Assembly: GCF_035304305.1 (NCBI RefSeq)
Contig: NZ_DATGQG010000022.1
Span: 11,476-75,475, forward strand
Length of the DNA: 64,000 nucleotides
Source of the DNA: Ferrovibrio sp035304305
Lineage (GTDB): Bacteria > Pseudomonadota > Alphaproteobacteria > Ferrovibrionales > Ferrovibrionaceae
Direction: 5' to 3'
The notes beneath the pieces were generated by a model, which saw only the letters and a list, made by a program, of their open reading frames with translations, searched no databases and was not told the origin of the DNA. The translations under genes were made by a program, and so were the position numbers. This document shows, piece after piece, positions 8,530 through 17,077 of the stretch (its first letter is position 1; each line of letters starts with the position of its first letter).

Positions 8530-9852
8530 TCAGCCTTCCCGCATACTCCGGCGAAGCGAGTCGACGAACGGCTGCGTAAGATACTGCCATGCGGTCCGCG
8601 TTCCGGTCATGACCATTGCTTCGGCCGGCATTCCGGGGGTCAGAACGATATTCGGACCTATCTTCGCCAGCTGGTCGCGATCAACCTCGATCCGCACCAG
8701 GTAGTATGGCGTGTTGGTCTGCGGGTCGACGATGCGGTCGGCAGAGACGCTGCGCACGCGTCCGTCGATTCGCGGCAGGTTGCGCTGCTTGTAGGCTGAC
8801 AGAACGACCTGTGCGGTCAGGCCGGGATGCACCACGTCGATGTCGGTCGGTGCGATGCGGGCGTCGATCAGCAGCTCGTCGTCGCGCGGCACGATATCGA
8901 GGATCGGCTGGCCGGCCGTCACCACGCCACCGACTGTGCGGGCCTTGAGCTGGACGACGGTCCCGGAAACCGGGGCGGTGATCACCGTCCGGCGCAGGAC
9001 GTCGGCGGCCGCGCCCAGGCGCTCCCGCGCGCTGGCCAGTTCGGTGGTTACCTGGGCGAGTTCTTTGCTGATCTCCTCCTGGCGCTCGGCCTCCAGGGTA
9101 ATGATCTGCTGTTCCGCTTCGGCGATCGCCTGGTAGGCCCGGGCAATGGAGGACTGATTGGTGGCCTTCATGCCGGCGATCTCAGCCTGCTGCCTCTGCA
9201 GGGCGAGCAGGCGCGGCTTGCGCTCCAGGCCTTTTTCCACCAGCTGCATGACGCCCTTGGTTTCCTCGGCAATCAGTGCGAGCTGGCGCGTCTGGCTGGT
9301 GATCTGCGCATTCAGGCCGGCAATCTCCTCTGTGATCTGGGTGATCTTCTGCTGCAGCAGGGTCCGGCGCTGCTGCAGGGCGCTCTGGCGCTGCTGCATC
9401 AGCTGCAGCTGCGTGCGCAGCAGCACCGCGACCTCCGGTTCGGCTGCGTGGTTCAGCAACTCGGCCGGAAAACGCGGCTCGGTCTCGCCCGCACGCTCGG
9501 CCAGAAGCCGGGCCTCGACCGCCATGAACTGGCGGGTCTGCACCAGCGCGAGCTCATGCGCGGCGCGGGCCGCCTTGTCTTCCAGGATGATCAGCGGGTC
9601 ACCGGTTTCCACCAGACTGCCATCCTGCACCAGTATCCGCTCGACGATGCCGCCTTCAAGGTGCTGGACGGTCCGGCGGCTTCCGTCCGGGCTGACGACT
9701 CCGGGCCCCATGGCTGAACTGGCAAGCGGCGCCAATGCAGACCAGGCGGTCAGGCCCCCAAAGAAGGCGAGGCATATCACGGCGCCAGCCAGGATGGGGC
9801 CGCGCACGATGCGACGCAGATTGGGTGTATCGGTGCCATGAAAAGCGGTCAT
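8530..9852 (-). CDS. HlyD-family type I secretion periplasmic adaptor
   Basis: The protein has 440 residues from the ATG at 9852. That start is preferred over an upstream GTG at 9867 because GAAGGAA lies between the two. One N-terminal membrane segment (about residues 21-42) is followed by the lipoyl-like half motif VQHLEGGIVERILVQDG, a long Gln/Glu/Leu-rich coiled coil (roughly 90-290), and the second lipoyl half with TAPVSGTVVQLKARTVGGVV. The C-terminal beta domain ends with LTPGMPAEAMVMTG, typical of PrtE/HlyD adaptors. It links the inner-membrane ABC exporter to an outer-membrane TolC-like channel, which is not in this window. The gene starts 11 bases after the ABC gene ends, so the two form an operon. 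Confidence 0.93.
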   Translation of the reverse strand: MTAFHGTDTPNLRRIVRGPILAGAVICLAFFGGLTAWSALAPLASSAMGPGVVSPDGSRRTVQHLEGGIVERILVQDGSLVETGDPLIILEDKAARAAHELALVQTRQFMAVEARLLAERAGETEPRFPAELLNHAAEPEVAVLLRTQLQLMQQRQSALQQRRTLLQQKITQITEEIAGLNAQITSQTRQLALIAEETKGVMQLVEKGLERKPRLLALQRQQAEIAGMKATNQSSIARAYQAIAEAEQQIITLEAERQEEISKELAQVTTELASARERLGAAADVLRRTVITAPVSGTVVQLKARTVGGVVTAGQPILDIVPRDDELLIDARIAPTDIDVVHPGLTAQVVLSAYKQRNLPRIDGRVRSVSADRIVDPQTNTPYYLVRIEVDRDQLAKIGPNIVLTPGMPAEAMVMTGTRTAWQYLTQPFVDSLRRSMREG

Positions 9853-9863
9853 GACGGTTTCCT

Positions 9864-11597
9864 TCACTGGCTGGATGCGGTGTTTGCTTGATGGGCGTGT
9901 ACCGGCACGGGCTGGCCGGTCAGGCGCGCCCAGATGGCCTCGGCGGGACCGAAGGCCTGCACCATGCCGTCACGCAGATAGAGGAGCAGGTCGGCCTGTT
10001 CGAGCATGCTGGGGCGATGGCCGACCATCACCACGGTACAGCCCTGCTGCTTCATGGCGGCGAGGGCCGATAGCAGGGCCGCGTCGCCTTCGCTGTCGAG
10101 ATTGGCGTTCGGCTCGTCCAGTACCAGCAGCTTCGGGTCGCCATAGAGGGCGCGGGCCAGACCGAGCCGCTGACGCTGCCCGCCCGAGAGCTGTATGGCA
10201 CCGTTGTCGAGACGCGTTTCGTAGCCCTGCGGCAGGCGCAGGATCATTTCATGGACGTTGGCGAGGCGTGCCGCGCGTACGATCTTCGCCGGATCCGGAT
10301 CGCCCATGCGGGCGATGTTCTCGGCAACCGTGCCGGCAAACAGTGTAACCTCCTGCGGCAGGTAGCCCAGGTGAGGCCCGATTTCGGCGCGGCTCCAGGC
10401 GCTGAGATCGGCGTGATCCAGCCGCACATGACCGGCGCTCGGGGCGAGTGCGCCGACCAGCAGACGACAGAGCGTGCTCTTGCCTGCGGCGGACGGACCG
10501 ATGATCCCGAGCTGCTGGCCAGGTTTCAGCGCGAAGGACACACTCCGAAGCACCGCGCGATCGGTGTTCGGCGGGAAGAAGGTCAGGCCTTCCACCGACA
10601 GGACACCCTTCGGCTCGGGCAGAGGCATGGATTCGGCCTCGGCCGGGAAGCGGTTCAGCAGGGCCGCAACGCGGCGCCAGCAGTCGCGCACCGAGATGAA
10701 CTGCTTCCAGCTTCCGAGCAGCTGATCCACCGGGGCCAGGGCGCGGCCGAGCAGGATCGAGGCGGCGATCATGCCGCCGGACGTCAGTTCGCCGCGCACT
10801 ACCAGCCAGGCTCCGAGGCCGAGAATGGCCGTCTGCACCAGCATGCGGATGCCCTTGGTCAGGCCTTGCAGCACCAGGCTGCGGTCTGTGGCGCCCTGCT
10901 GGGCGTCGATGGCGCCGGCCTGCTCGCCCTGCCAGCGCTTCAGCAGCGACGGCATCAGGCCCATGGCCTGCACCAGATCGCCATTGCGCAGGGTCGCCTC
11001 CGCCACCCCGTAGGCCCGCATCTGGCCGGCTTCGCCTTCGCGAACCGGTTTCCGGGTCAGCAATTCGCCGGCAATCATCAGCAGGAACAGCAGGATGGCC
11101 GAGACCAGCGCGAAGGCCCCGAGCCAGGGGTGCATGAACCAGAGAATGGCGAGGAAAACGGGTGCCCAGGGAGCATCGAACAGCGGTGACATGGCCGGGC
11201 CGGCAAGAAAACCTCGCACCTGGGCCAGGTCGCGCAGCGGCTGAGTGCCGGTCGGCTGGCCGGCAAGAGCGGCAGCGACACCGGCCTTTATGAGCCTGGT
11301 GGCCAGCACGCGGTCGAGCCAGGCGCCGAGCCGGGCCATGATACTGCCGCGCGCCGTCTCCAGGGCGCCATACGCGATATAGGCCGCGGTGGCCAGCAGC
11401 GTGAGCCACGCCAGCGTGTCCAGATGTCCGCTCGTCACCACGCGATCAAAGACCTGCATCATGTAGATCGGTGACGTCAGCACCAGCAGGTTGATGGCAA
11501 GGCTGAAACCGGCAGCCGCAAGAAATGCCCAGCGGAAGGGCGTTATGACGGCCGGCAGCAAGGCGGTGGGGACCGGGCGGGACTGGGAATTATTCAT
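9864..11597 (-). CDS. Type I secretion ABC transporter (permease-ATPase fusion, PrtD-like)
   Basis: At 577 residues this is the usual size of PrtD/AprD-type exporters. An N-terminal membrane domain (first span about residues 27-50) is joined to a nucleotide-binding domain from about residue 330. Walker A is GPSAAGKSTLC, the signature is LSGGQRQRLGLARAL, and Walker B is LLVLDEPNANLD. No extra N-terminal peptidase-like domain is present, as in the PrtD rather than the HlyB/LapB subgroup. It should energise export of proteins with C-terminal signals. Likely clients are the DUF1593 protein downstream and, by tail similarity, the beta-helix protein at 54582-56561. No TolC gene is seen nearby. Confidence 0.94.
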   Translation of the reverse strand: MNNSQSRPVPTALLPAVITPFRWAFLAAAGFSLAINLLVLTSPIYMMQVFDRVVTSGHLDTLAWLTLLATAAYIAYGALETARGSIMARLGAWLDRVLATRLIKAGVAAALAGQPTGTQPLRDLAQVRGFLAGPAMSPLFDAPWAPVFLAILWFMHPWLGAFALVSAILLFLLMIAGELLTRKPVREGEAGQMRAYGVAEATLRNGDLVQAMGLMPSLLKRWQGEQAGAIDAQQGATDRSLVLQGLTKGIRMLVQTAILGLGAWLVVRGELTSGGMIAASILLGRALAPVDQLLGSWKQFISVRDCWRRVAALLNRFPAEAESMPLPEPKGVLSVEGLTFFPPNTDRAVLRSVSFALKPGQQLGIIGPSAAGKSTLCRLLVGALAPSAGHVRLDHADLSAWSRAEIGPHLGYLPQEVTLFAGTVAENIARMGDPDPAKIVRAARLANVHEMILRLPQGYETRLDNGAIQLSGGQRQRLGLARALYGDPKLLVLDEPNANLDSEGDAALLSALAAMKQQGCTVVMVGHRPSMLEQADLLLYLRDGMVQAFGPAEAIWARLTGQPVPVHAHQANTASSQ

Positions 11598-11801
11598 CGC
11601 GGAAACTCTCCGTGTACGTGACGGAGCGAGACATCGCCGTTGGTGCCCGCGATGTAAACGTTGGAATTCCGCTAGTTACTGATTGTTAAGTTTCCCAGCT
11701 TGTTTTGGTCACAACAACGGCCGCTGTGACAGTTGAGGTTACCGTTTCTTCACCTCGCGACTAACCGCATTTTCATTTTTGCTCTGAATGCAGACGCCAC
11801 G

Positions 11802-12314
11802 TCAGCGGCGCACGCTCTGCATCTGCTGCGCCCAGGCTTCCTGGGCTGCGGTATACCCGAGCAACGACGCCTGGTAGTCCATGGTGTCGCCCTGCACGTA
11901 AAGCTGGATACCGCGGCGCAGCTGATCTTGCATCGGATCCTCGGCGCTGAGCAGAATATGGCAATGAAGATTCTCGCAGCCATTGTGGCTTGCGGGCGGA
12001 TTGCCATCGACGCGCAACTCGACCCGGCTCCCCAGGGAATAGCCGCTTTCCATTGACAGGCTGACCAGCCGCTGCCCGGCAACGGGCTGGACCCCGAGAA
12101 TGCCGGCCTGCGCCCCGTTCGGAGCCTTCAGAATGGTGAAAGCCAGACAGAGCGGGGGGCCCTGATGGGTCGGCCGGCACTGGACAGTCCAGTCGCGATG
12201 CTGGCGCCGGACGAGATTGTCCTGCGCCCGGGCGGAACCGCCCGGAAAGGCGGGTGGCAGGAGAAAGATACAAGCCAGCACAAGGCTGCCGGCGGAACGG
12301 AACCATCTCAGCAT
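11802..12314 (-). CDS. Invasion-associated locus B (IalB)-like secreted protein
   Basis: The ATG at 12314 is chosen because it begins a clear signal peptide (MLRWFRSAGSLVLACIFLL, cut after ARA), giving 170 residues. The mature part starts HRDWTVQCRPT, and Cys pairs recur at CLAFT and CENLHCHILL. This matches the IalB family of periplasmic or surface proteins common in alphaproteobacteria, whose biochemical role is unclear. Longer ORF versions upstream have no recognisable signal. It is transcribed away from the stress-promoter HPF gene and is separated from the exporter gene by about 200 bases, so it may be a single-gene unit. The family call rests on the DWxxxC pattern and the Cys spacing. 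Confidence 0.65.
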   Translation of the reverse strand: MLRWFRSAGSLVLACIFLLPPAFPGGSARAQDNLVRRQHRDWTVQCRPTHQGPPLCLAFTILKAPNGAQAGILGVQPVAGQRLVSLSMESGYSLGSRVELRVDGNPPASHNGCENLHCHILLSAEDPMQDQLRRGIQLYVQGDTMDYQASLLGYTAAQEAWAQQMQSVRR

Positions 12315-12382
12315 GCGGTCAGAATACGGCGGCAAAACACGGATGCCCGCGACAATGGTGTGGCAGAGCGGTGGCCTCTGCC

Positions 12383-12408
12383 GGAACATTCGTGCCGCAC
12401 TTGCCGTT
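12383..12408 (+). promoter_or_regulatory. EcfG-type general stress promoter for the HPF operon
   Basis: GGAAC (12383-12387), 17 bases, CGTT (12405-12408) lies 28 bases before the ATG of the HPF-like gene. The spacing fits the EcfG consensus. Confidence 0.7.
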
Positions 12409-12436
12409 TAGTTGGCCAGCAATCCGGAGGACAGGA

Positions 12437-13018
12437 ATGGAAAAGCCGCTGCAGATCGCCTTCAAGGATCTGGATTCTTCACCCTACTTGGAAGGATTGA
12501 TCCGGGAACGCGTCAGCCGGCTGGAGCGTTTTCACAACCGGATCATAGGATGTCGCGTCGTGGTAGATATCCCGCATCGGTCGCCTCGCAGTGCCAAGCA
12601 ACCGATTGGCATTTCCGTCGAGGTAGAGGTGCCGGGCCGCAATACCATCGTGGCCAAGGACGAGGAGAATCGCCATGACACCAAAAACGACCAGACGGTG
12701 GTGATCAATCGGGTCTTCGACGCCGTTCAGCGGCAGCTAGAGGACGCCGTCGAAATTCAGCGCGGCGACGTGAAGTTGCATGACGGCGAGATGGAAACCG
12801 GCCTCGTCGTGCGGCTCTTTCCCGAACAGAACTACGGCTTCATTGAGGTCAAGGGCGCGCCCGATCTCTATTTCACCCGTAACGCCGTTACCGGCGGCGA
12901 TTTTGACGATCTCTCCATTGGCACTATCGTCCAGGTGACCCGGGCGACGGCCGAAGGGCCGATGGGGCCGCAGGCAAGCTCCGTGCGGCTGCTCAACGCC
13001 CGGCGCAGCCCGTCATGA
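12437..13018 (+). CDS. HPF/RaiA-like ribosome hibernation factor with cold-shock-like C-terminal domain
   Basis: The ATG at 12437 follows GGAGGA by five bases and gives 193 residues. Residues 1-115 match the HPF/RaiA (sigma-54 modulation) fold: an IAFKDLDSS start, a VSRLERFHNRIIGCRVVV strand-helix pattern and a VINRVFDAVQRQLED helix. Residues about 120-190 resemble a cold-shock/OB domain: GLVVRLFPEQNYGFIEVK and DLYFTRNAV correspond to the two RNA-binding motifs. The protein probably binds resting ribosomes during stress; the OB domain could contact mRNA or rRNA. An EcfG-type promoter just upstream supports stress control. The stop overlaps the next gene's ATG. Confidence 0.85.
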   Translation: MEKPLQIAFKDLDSSPYLEGLIRERVSRLERFHNRIIGCRVVVDIPHRSPRSAKQPIGISVEVEVPGRNTIVAKDEENRHDTKNDQTVVINRVFDAVQRQLEDAVEIQRGDVKLHDGEMETGLVVRLFPEQNYGFIEVKGAPDLYFTRNAVTGGDFDDLSIGTIVQVTRATAEGPMGPQASSVRLLNARRSPS

Positions 13019-13743
13019 TTCTCCGGGCGCTTGGTCTTGGCACCGATCCGGCTGGCGGGGTGGTGGAGTCCGGATCCGGCGGCCGCGCCGCCACACATCT
13101 CTTTTCGGATCGCCGGGATGCCGGCCGTCAGCTGGCTGCCCGTCTGGAGCATTTCCGCGAGCAGGAACCGGTCGTTCTGGGATTGCCGCGGGGCGGCATA
13201 CCGGTTGCCTATGAGATTGCCAGAAGCCTGGAGGCGCCGCTCGACCTGCTCATGGTCCGCAAGATTTGCGCGCCCGAGCAGGCGGAGCTGGCGATAGGTG
13301 CGGTTGTCGACGGCGCCACCCCTCAGGTGGTTCTCAACGAAGATCTGGTGGAACGCCTGGGTGTGTCCAAGGACTACGTCGCAATGCAACGGCTGGATCA
13401 GCTGGCAGAGATCGAACGCCGGCGCCAGCTCTACCGCGGTGACACACAGGCGGTCGACACGGCGGGGCGGCTTGTCATACTGGCTGACGACGGGATTGCC
13501 ACCGGCGCATCTGTGAGGGCCGCGCTGCTGGCGCTTTCGCGTACCGGTCCGGCGCACCTGGTCCTTGCCATCCCCGTGGCCGCACCCAACGCATTGCAGG
13601 CGATTTCATCAATGGCAAACGAAACCATCTGCCTGGCCACGCCGGAGAGTTTCGATGCGGTCAGCCGCTACTATGCTGATTTCGAACAGACGAGCGATGA
13701 AGAGGTGATCGACCTGCTTGCTGCATCCCGCTACGGGATTTGA
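13015..13743 (+). CDS. Phosphoribosyltransferase family protein
   Basis: This 242-residue protein has the type I phosphoribosyltransferase fold. The GLPRGGIPVAYEIA motif lies early and the PRPP loop VILADDGIATGAS lies near residues 153-165. Similar proteins are widespread beside stress-response genes, often annotated as putative phosphoribosyltransferases of unknown base specificity. It overlaps the HPF gene by four bases and so shares its stress promoter. The first 25 or so residues (rich in Gly and Ser) are variable and a later start cannot be excluded. Salvage of a nucleobase is a family-based guess; the true substrate is not known. Confidence 0.85.
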   Translation: MILRALGLGTDPAGGVVESGSGGRAATHLFSDRRDAGRQLAARLEHFREQEPVVLGLPRGGIPVAYEIARSLEAPLDLLMVRKICAPEQAELAIGAVVDGATPQVVLNEDLVERLGVSKDYVAMQRLDQLAEIERRRQLYRGDTQAVDTAGRLVILADDGIATGASVRAALLALSRTGPAHLVLAIPVAAPNALQAISSMANETICLATPESFDAVSRYYADFEQTSDEEVIDLLAASRYGI

Positions 13744-14077
13744 CCTGAATGCGGTCAGCAGCAGGCGACGAGAACGCCCGTTAAGTTCTTCAAATCCAAC
13801 TGTCGGAGCCCCAGCCGAGAATGACGATACTCCACTCGGTTTTGGGAATGTTAATGCAAAGTGGCATTGGAATAGGCATTCCGCCGACGAGGAGGACAGC
13901 CAATCGCCAAATCCGCACGGTGATCCAGCAGCCTCACCGACTTCCGGAAGCGGACTAGGACCTGCCTGCTTTGAAACATTGCTTCGACTGCGTGGAGTTG
14001 GACGCAGGAACAGATCCACAGCAGCAACAGGACCTCCGTTCCGGGAACCTGCCCCGGAATCCGGCGTTGGGGTTTTC
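13744..14077. other. 334-bp gap without a convincing gene
   Basis: An open frame runs through this stretch into the YbhN-like gene, but it has no ribosome site or recognisable protein pattern and I treat it as untranslated. It holds a near-palindrome, GGAAT-N4-ATTCC, around 13870, and ends with the EcfG-type promoter listed next. Confidence 0.5.
14044..14068 (+). promoter_or_regulatory. EcfG-type promoter immediately before the YbhN-like gene
   Basis: GGAAC (14044-14048), 16 bases, CGTT (14065-14068). The ATG is only 10 bases further on, so a transcript from here would have almost no leader. Confidence 0.55.
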
Positions 14078-15025
14078 ATGAGAAGGCAGGTTATCCTTAC
14101 AATTGTCGGGATTACGGCGAGCTGTGTCGGGCTCTTCCTGCTGTATCGCGTTTTTCAGAAGAACGACCTGCGCGAAGTTCTGGCGGTGGTCGCCTCTGTG
14201 CCGCCGCTCGTGGTGATCATTGCCGTCATTTTCACGGCCTGCAGCTTCCTCTGCATTATTGTTCTCGAGTCGCTGGCCGTACGCTATGCCGGGCAGCCGG
14301 TTTCGGCGGGAAGAGTAGTGGCGACATCCATTGCGGCGATCGGCGTAGGACACGCAATCGGTTTGGCGGCGCTGAGCAGTGGTGCGGTCCGCTACAGGAT
14401 GTACAGCCATGCCGGAATGAACCTGTTTGCCGTCGGCAAGGTGGTTGTATTCTCAGGTATCAGTGTTGCGTCCGGCTATGCTCTTGTCGGCGGAGCAGCA
14501 TTGTTGTGGCGTGGAGAGTTCCTGGCGCCGCTTCTCGGGTTTCCCGCTTCAGTCATTCGGGGATTCGCTGCTGCAATCCTTGTCGCTCTACTCATCTACA
14601 TTCTGCTCTGTGCATTCCTACGCCGCACAGCGACCATCCGTCGTCACCGGTTTCGTTTGCCGTCACTGAAGCTTGCCCTTGGGCAAGTGGTGGCCAGCAG
14701 CGTCAACCTGCTGTGCGTCGCTGCCGTGCTGTATATGGCTCTTCAGAGCTTCGCTTCCGTTGACTATCCGGTTGTTGCAATGCTTTATGTTGGCTCGGAT
14801 ATGTCTGCTGTTATCGGCCATGTTCCCGGCGGCTGGGGTCTGCTGGAATTCATCATAACGAGTGCACTATCCGAAGAGGGGCATCAGGTGCTTTCCGGAG
14901 TCATCCTGTTTCGAGCAATATATTACCTGTTGCCGCTTCTGGTCGGATTGCTGGTATTCCTTGCTGACGAACTGCGTCGCCGCCACGTGAAGCGAGCCGG
15001 GGAGCCGGCCGCCTGCCGGACCTGA
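14078..15025 (+). CDS. YbhN/UPF0104-family integral membrane protein
   Basis: The protein has 315 residues from the ATG at 14078, with about eight hydrophobic spans. The first begins at once (VILTIVGITASCVGLFLLY) and the last is near the C-terminus (YYLLPLLVGLLVFLADEL). The HVPGGWGLLEFI segment is typical of the lysylphosphatidylglycerol synthase membrane-domain/UPF0104 family. Because span 1 starts at residue 5, the longer upstream reading is unlikely. The next gene, 7 bases downstream, is an endonuclease/exonuclease/phosphatase-family protein. The pair resembles E. coli ybhN and ybhP, which flank cardiolipin synthase clsB; no cardiolipin synthase is present here. A role in envelope lipid handling is plausible but unproven. 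Confidence 0.8.
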   Translation: MRRQVILTIVGITASCVGLFLLYRVFQKNDLREVLAVVASVPPLVVIIAVIFTACSFLCIIVLESLAVRYAGQPVSAGRVVATSIAAIGVGHAIGLAALSSGAVRYRMYSHAGMNLFAVGKVVVFSGISVASGYALVGGAALLWRGEFLAPLLGFPASVIRGFAAAILVALLIYILLCAFLRRTATIRRHRFRLPSLKLALGQVVASSVNLLCVAAVLYMALQSFASVDYPVVAMLYVGSDMSAVIGHVPGGWGLLEFIITSALSEEGHQVLSGVILFRAIYYLLPLLVGLLVFLADELRRRHVKRAGEPAACRT

Positions 15026-15032
15026 GGCGCCT

Positions 15033-15827
15033 ATGCCTCCGTTGCGGGTCGTCACCTACAACATCCATTCCTGCGTCGGGAATGATCGCAAGTATGACCC
15101 TGCCCGTACCCTTGCCGTGCTGAAGGAACTCGATGCCGATATCATCGCTCTGCAGGAGGTCGGCGGTTATCCAGCTGACGGTGGCGAGCAGATAGACTTC
15201 TTCGCCGAACAGCTTGGCATGTCTGCCGTATCAGGCCTGCACCTCCGCCGACGACGGGTGCAGTTCGGCAATGCCCTGCTGGCGAAAGGCGAGATCCACG
15301 TCACGGATCAGATCAATCTGAGCGTCTCGAGACTGGAGCCGCGCAGCGCGATCGATGCTGTCGTCGAAACCCGAAATGGTAATCTGCGTGTCATCGCCAC
15401 CCACCTTGGTCTGCTGCCCCGCGACCGCAGGCGCCAGATCGATCTGCTCGCGGCGGTGCTGCAGCTGCGCGTGATGCCGCTTACCGTTCTGATGGGTGAC
15501 TTCAACGTCTTCGGTCGTGAGCGCAAGGTGCTGCGCCGCATCGGCGCGCCGCACCCGTTGCCCGTGCTGCGCAGCTTTCCGTCGCGCCGCCCGCTGATGT
15601 CTCTGGACCGCCTCTGGACCCTTCCGAATGCGAACCTGCTGAGCCTCGCAGTGCATCGCACGCCTCTGTCAGTGGTCGCGTCCGACCATCTCCCGCTGAT
15701 CGCCGAGATCGATCCCGCTGTCGCAGAGGTAGCAGCCGAGGATTCGGACGACCTTCCGGCTGGACTCCCCGAGCCGGCAGAAGCGTGGCCGGCTCGCTAC
15801 TTAAGGTGGCGAAAGGCGTCACAGTAA
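15033..15827 (+). CDS. Endonuclease/exonuclease/phosphatase family protein (YbhP-like)
   Basis: This 264-residue protein has the DNase I-like metal-dependent phosphoesterase fold. The first metal motif is VVTYNIHSCVG, the catalytic Glu lies in IIALQEVGG, the Asn-Asp pair is in LMGDFNVFG, and the terminal Asp-His pair is in VASDHLPLIAEI. All the key residues are present, so it should be active. It lies 7 bases behind the YbhN-like membrane gene, as in the E. coli ybhN-ybhO-ybhP group, where the YbhP type is suspected to act on phospholipid-like or other phosphodiesters. No signal peptide is visible. The C-terminal 35 residues are Glu/Asp/Pro-rich and variable. Confidence 0.85.
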   Translation: MPPLRVVTYNIHSCVGNDRKYDPARTLAVLKELDADIIALQEVGGYPADGGEQIDFFAEQLGMSAVSGLHLRRRRVQFGNALLAKGEIHVTDQINLSVSRLEPRSAIDAVVETRNGNLRVIATHLGLLPRDRRRQIDLLAAVLQLRVMPLTVLMGDFNVFGRERKVLRRIGAPHPLPVLRSFPSRRPLMSLDRLWTLPNANLLSLAVHRTPLSVVASDHLPLIAEIDPAVAEVAAEDSDDLPAGLPEPAEAWPARYLRWRKASQ

Positions 15828-15921
15828 TGTCTTGAGTATTCCGCGGCGCGCCTCCATGCATTCCCATCTCAGTAGACCGCCGTTCTGCGGCGTGCCTCGC
15901 AGTCAACGATGGAGAAAAGCC

Positions 15922-16482
15922 ATGAAGCGCAATCTCGCAATCGTTTCAGCCCTCGGACTCGTGTTCCTGACCTCTGCTCCAGTCCTCAGCCAGGAAGCGC
16001 CACCGACGCCGGGTGATCGCCCCAGCGCCGGCACCGGTATTGCAAATCCCCCGGCGGCCCGTTCAGGCACAATGACCTCACAGCCCGGCACCGGCACCGC
16101 GGAGGTGAGGGGCAACCGCCTGATTGGTGCCGACGTGAAGAGTGCCAATAACGAAAAGATCGGCGATGTCAGCGAGGTGCTCGTCAGTACCGATGGTCGG
16201 ATCAACGCCATCGTGGTGTCGGTGGGCGGGTTCCTCGGCATGGGCGATCGCAAAGTGGCCTTGCCGTGGGAGCAGCTTCGCTTCAGCAGCGAAGGCAACG
16301 ATCTGATCGTAATGGCTTCGGCAACGAAGGAATCGCTGAAGGAGATGCCTGAATATCGTGACCCGCCACGCGCACGCGGAAGCGGCGAGCGGGCCGCTCC
16401 CCGGGCCGAAGGTGGCTCCATGCCTGGCGCCGCCGGCAATCGGGATACATCCCGGCCGGTGCGGCCGGTTCCGACGGAGTAA
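15922..16482 (+). CDS. Exported PRC-barrel domain protein
   Basis: The ATG at 15922, eight bases after GGAGA, begins a signal peptide (MKRNLAIVSALGLVFL, cut near SQEA) and gives 186 residues. A Pro/Gly/Thr-rich segment follows. Residues about 68-140 are a PRC-barrel: NRLIGADVKSANNEKIGDVS, then INAIVVSVGGFLGMGDRKVA and LPWEQLRF. The tail is rich in Arg, Gly and Ala and looks disordered. Exported PRC-barrel proteins are very common among alphaproteobacterial stress genes, but their molecular task is unclear. No EcfG motif was found in its 94-base upstream gap. Confidence 0.85.
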   Translation: MKRNLAIVSALGLVFLTSAPVLSQEAPPTPGDRPSAGTGIANPPAARSGTMTSQPGTGTAEVRGNRLIGADVKSANNEKIGDVSEVLVSTDGRINAIVVSVGGFLGMGDRKVALPWEQLRFSSEGNDLIVMASATKESLKEMPEYRDPPRARGSGERAAPRAEGGSMPGAAGNRDTSRPVRPVPTE

Positions 16483-16503
16483 AGAGTAAGAGATGACGGG
16501 AGG

Positions 16504-16535
16504 GGCGGCTGCACATGCGCAGCCGCCTCTTATTG
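16504..16535 (+). terminator. Hairpin terminator after the PRC-barrel gene
   Basis: A nine-bp stem (GGCGGCTGC, 6-base loop, GCAGCCGCC) is followed by TCTTATTGTCT, between convergent genes. Confidence 0.65.
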
Positions 16536-16540
16536 TCTGT

Positions 16541-17077
16541 TCAGCAGCGCTCGTTGCTGAACAGCGATACGGGCTGACGCGCGGCGTAGTTCGCCGTCAG
16601 ATTGGTCATACCGCCGTTGCGGCCATAGCCGGTGCCGAGCTGGCTCTGTTTGGTGGCGCCGCGGATGATGGCGTCCAGCAGGATTTTGTTCGCATCGCGT
16701 GCGGTACGGACCTTCAGTTCGTTTACCTTCCCGACTTTCTGCATGTCGTTGAGCAATTCCTCGAAGGCATCGCGCTCGGCGGTCGTGGCGTTGGTAAGGA
16801 CTTCAGGGTGACGTTTCACCACCTGCTGCTTTTCCCGCAGCAACCCTGCAATGATGCGCTTCTGCTCTGTCAGGCGGGGTAATCCGTCATAGTCATACCG
16901 GTCAAGCGCCTCGTTCTCCTCCGCCATGATGTCGCGGAGCTGAATGACGAGGTCGCTCAGTTCGGCGATGGTTGGCGGCAGAGCGCCGGCGCCGTGATTG
17001 TCGACCATGCGTGTTGGCAACGGCGCAGCGTTGCGCGGTGATGGCCTGGCTGGCATGGGGCGGGTGGGCTGGCTCAC
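16541..17077 (-). CDS. Putative FlgN-like flagellar chaperone
   Basis: This 178-residue protein overlaps the upstream rod-binding gene by four bases and ends the flgI operon. Its middle is strongly helical and charged ([20 protein letters not shown], then [18 protein letters not shown]), like the FlgN class of export chaperones for hook-associated proteins. The C-terminus (GYGRNG, then [13 protein letters not shown]) resembles the short tail seen in alphaproteobacterial proteins at this position. The N-terminal 30 residues are Pro/Arg-rich and probably flexible, and a start at the internal Met of MVDNHG is possible. The identification comes from operon position and helix pattern, not from a decisive motif. 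Confidence 0.6.

Noticed and set aside
11708..11730. GTCACA-N11-TGTGAC before the exporter gene, considered as a CRP site
   Set aside because: The half sites are in the reverse orientation and spacing to a CRP site (TGTGA-N6-TCACA), so I do not list it as an operator.
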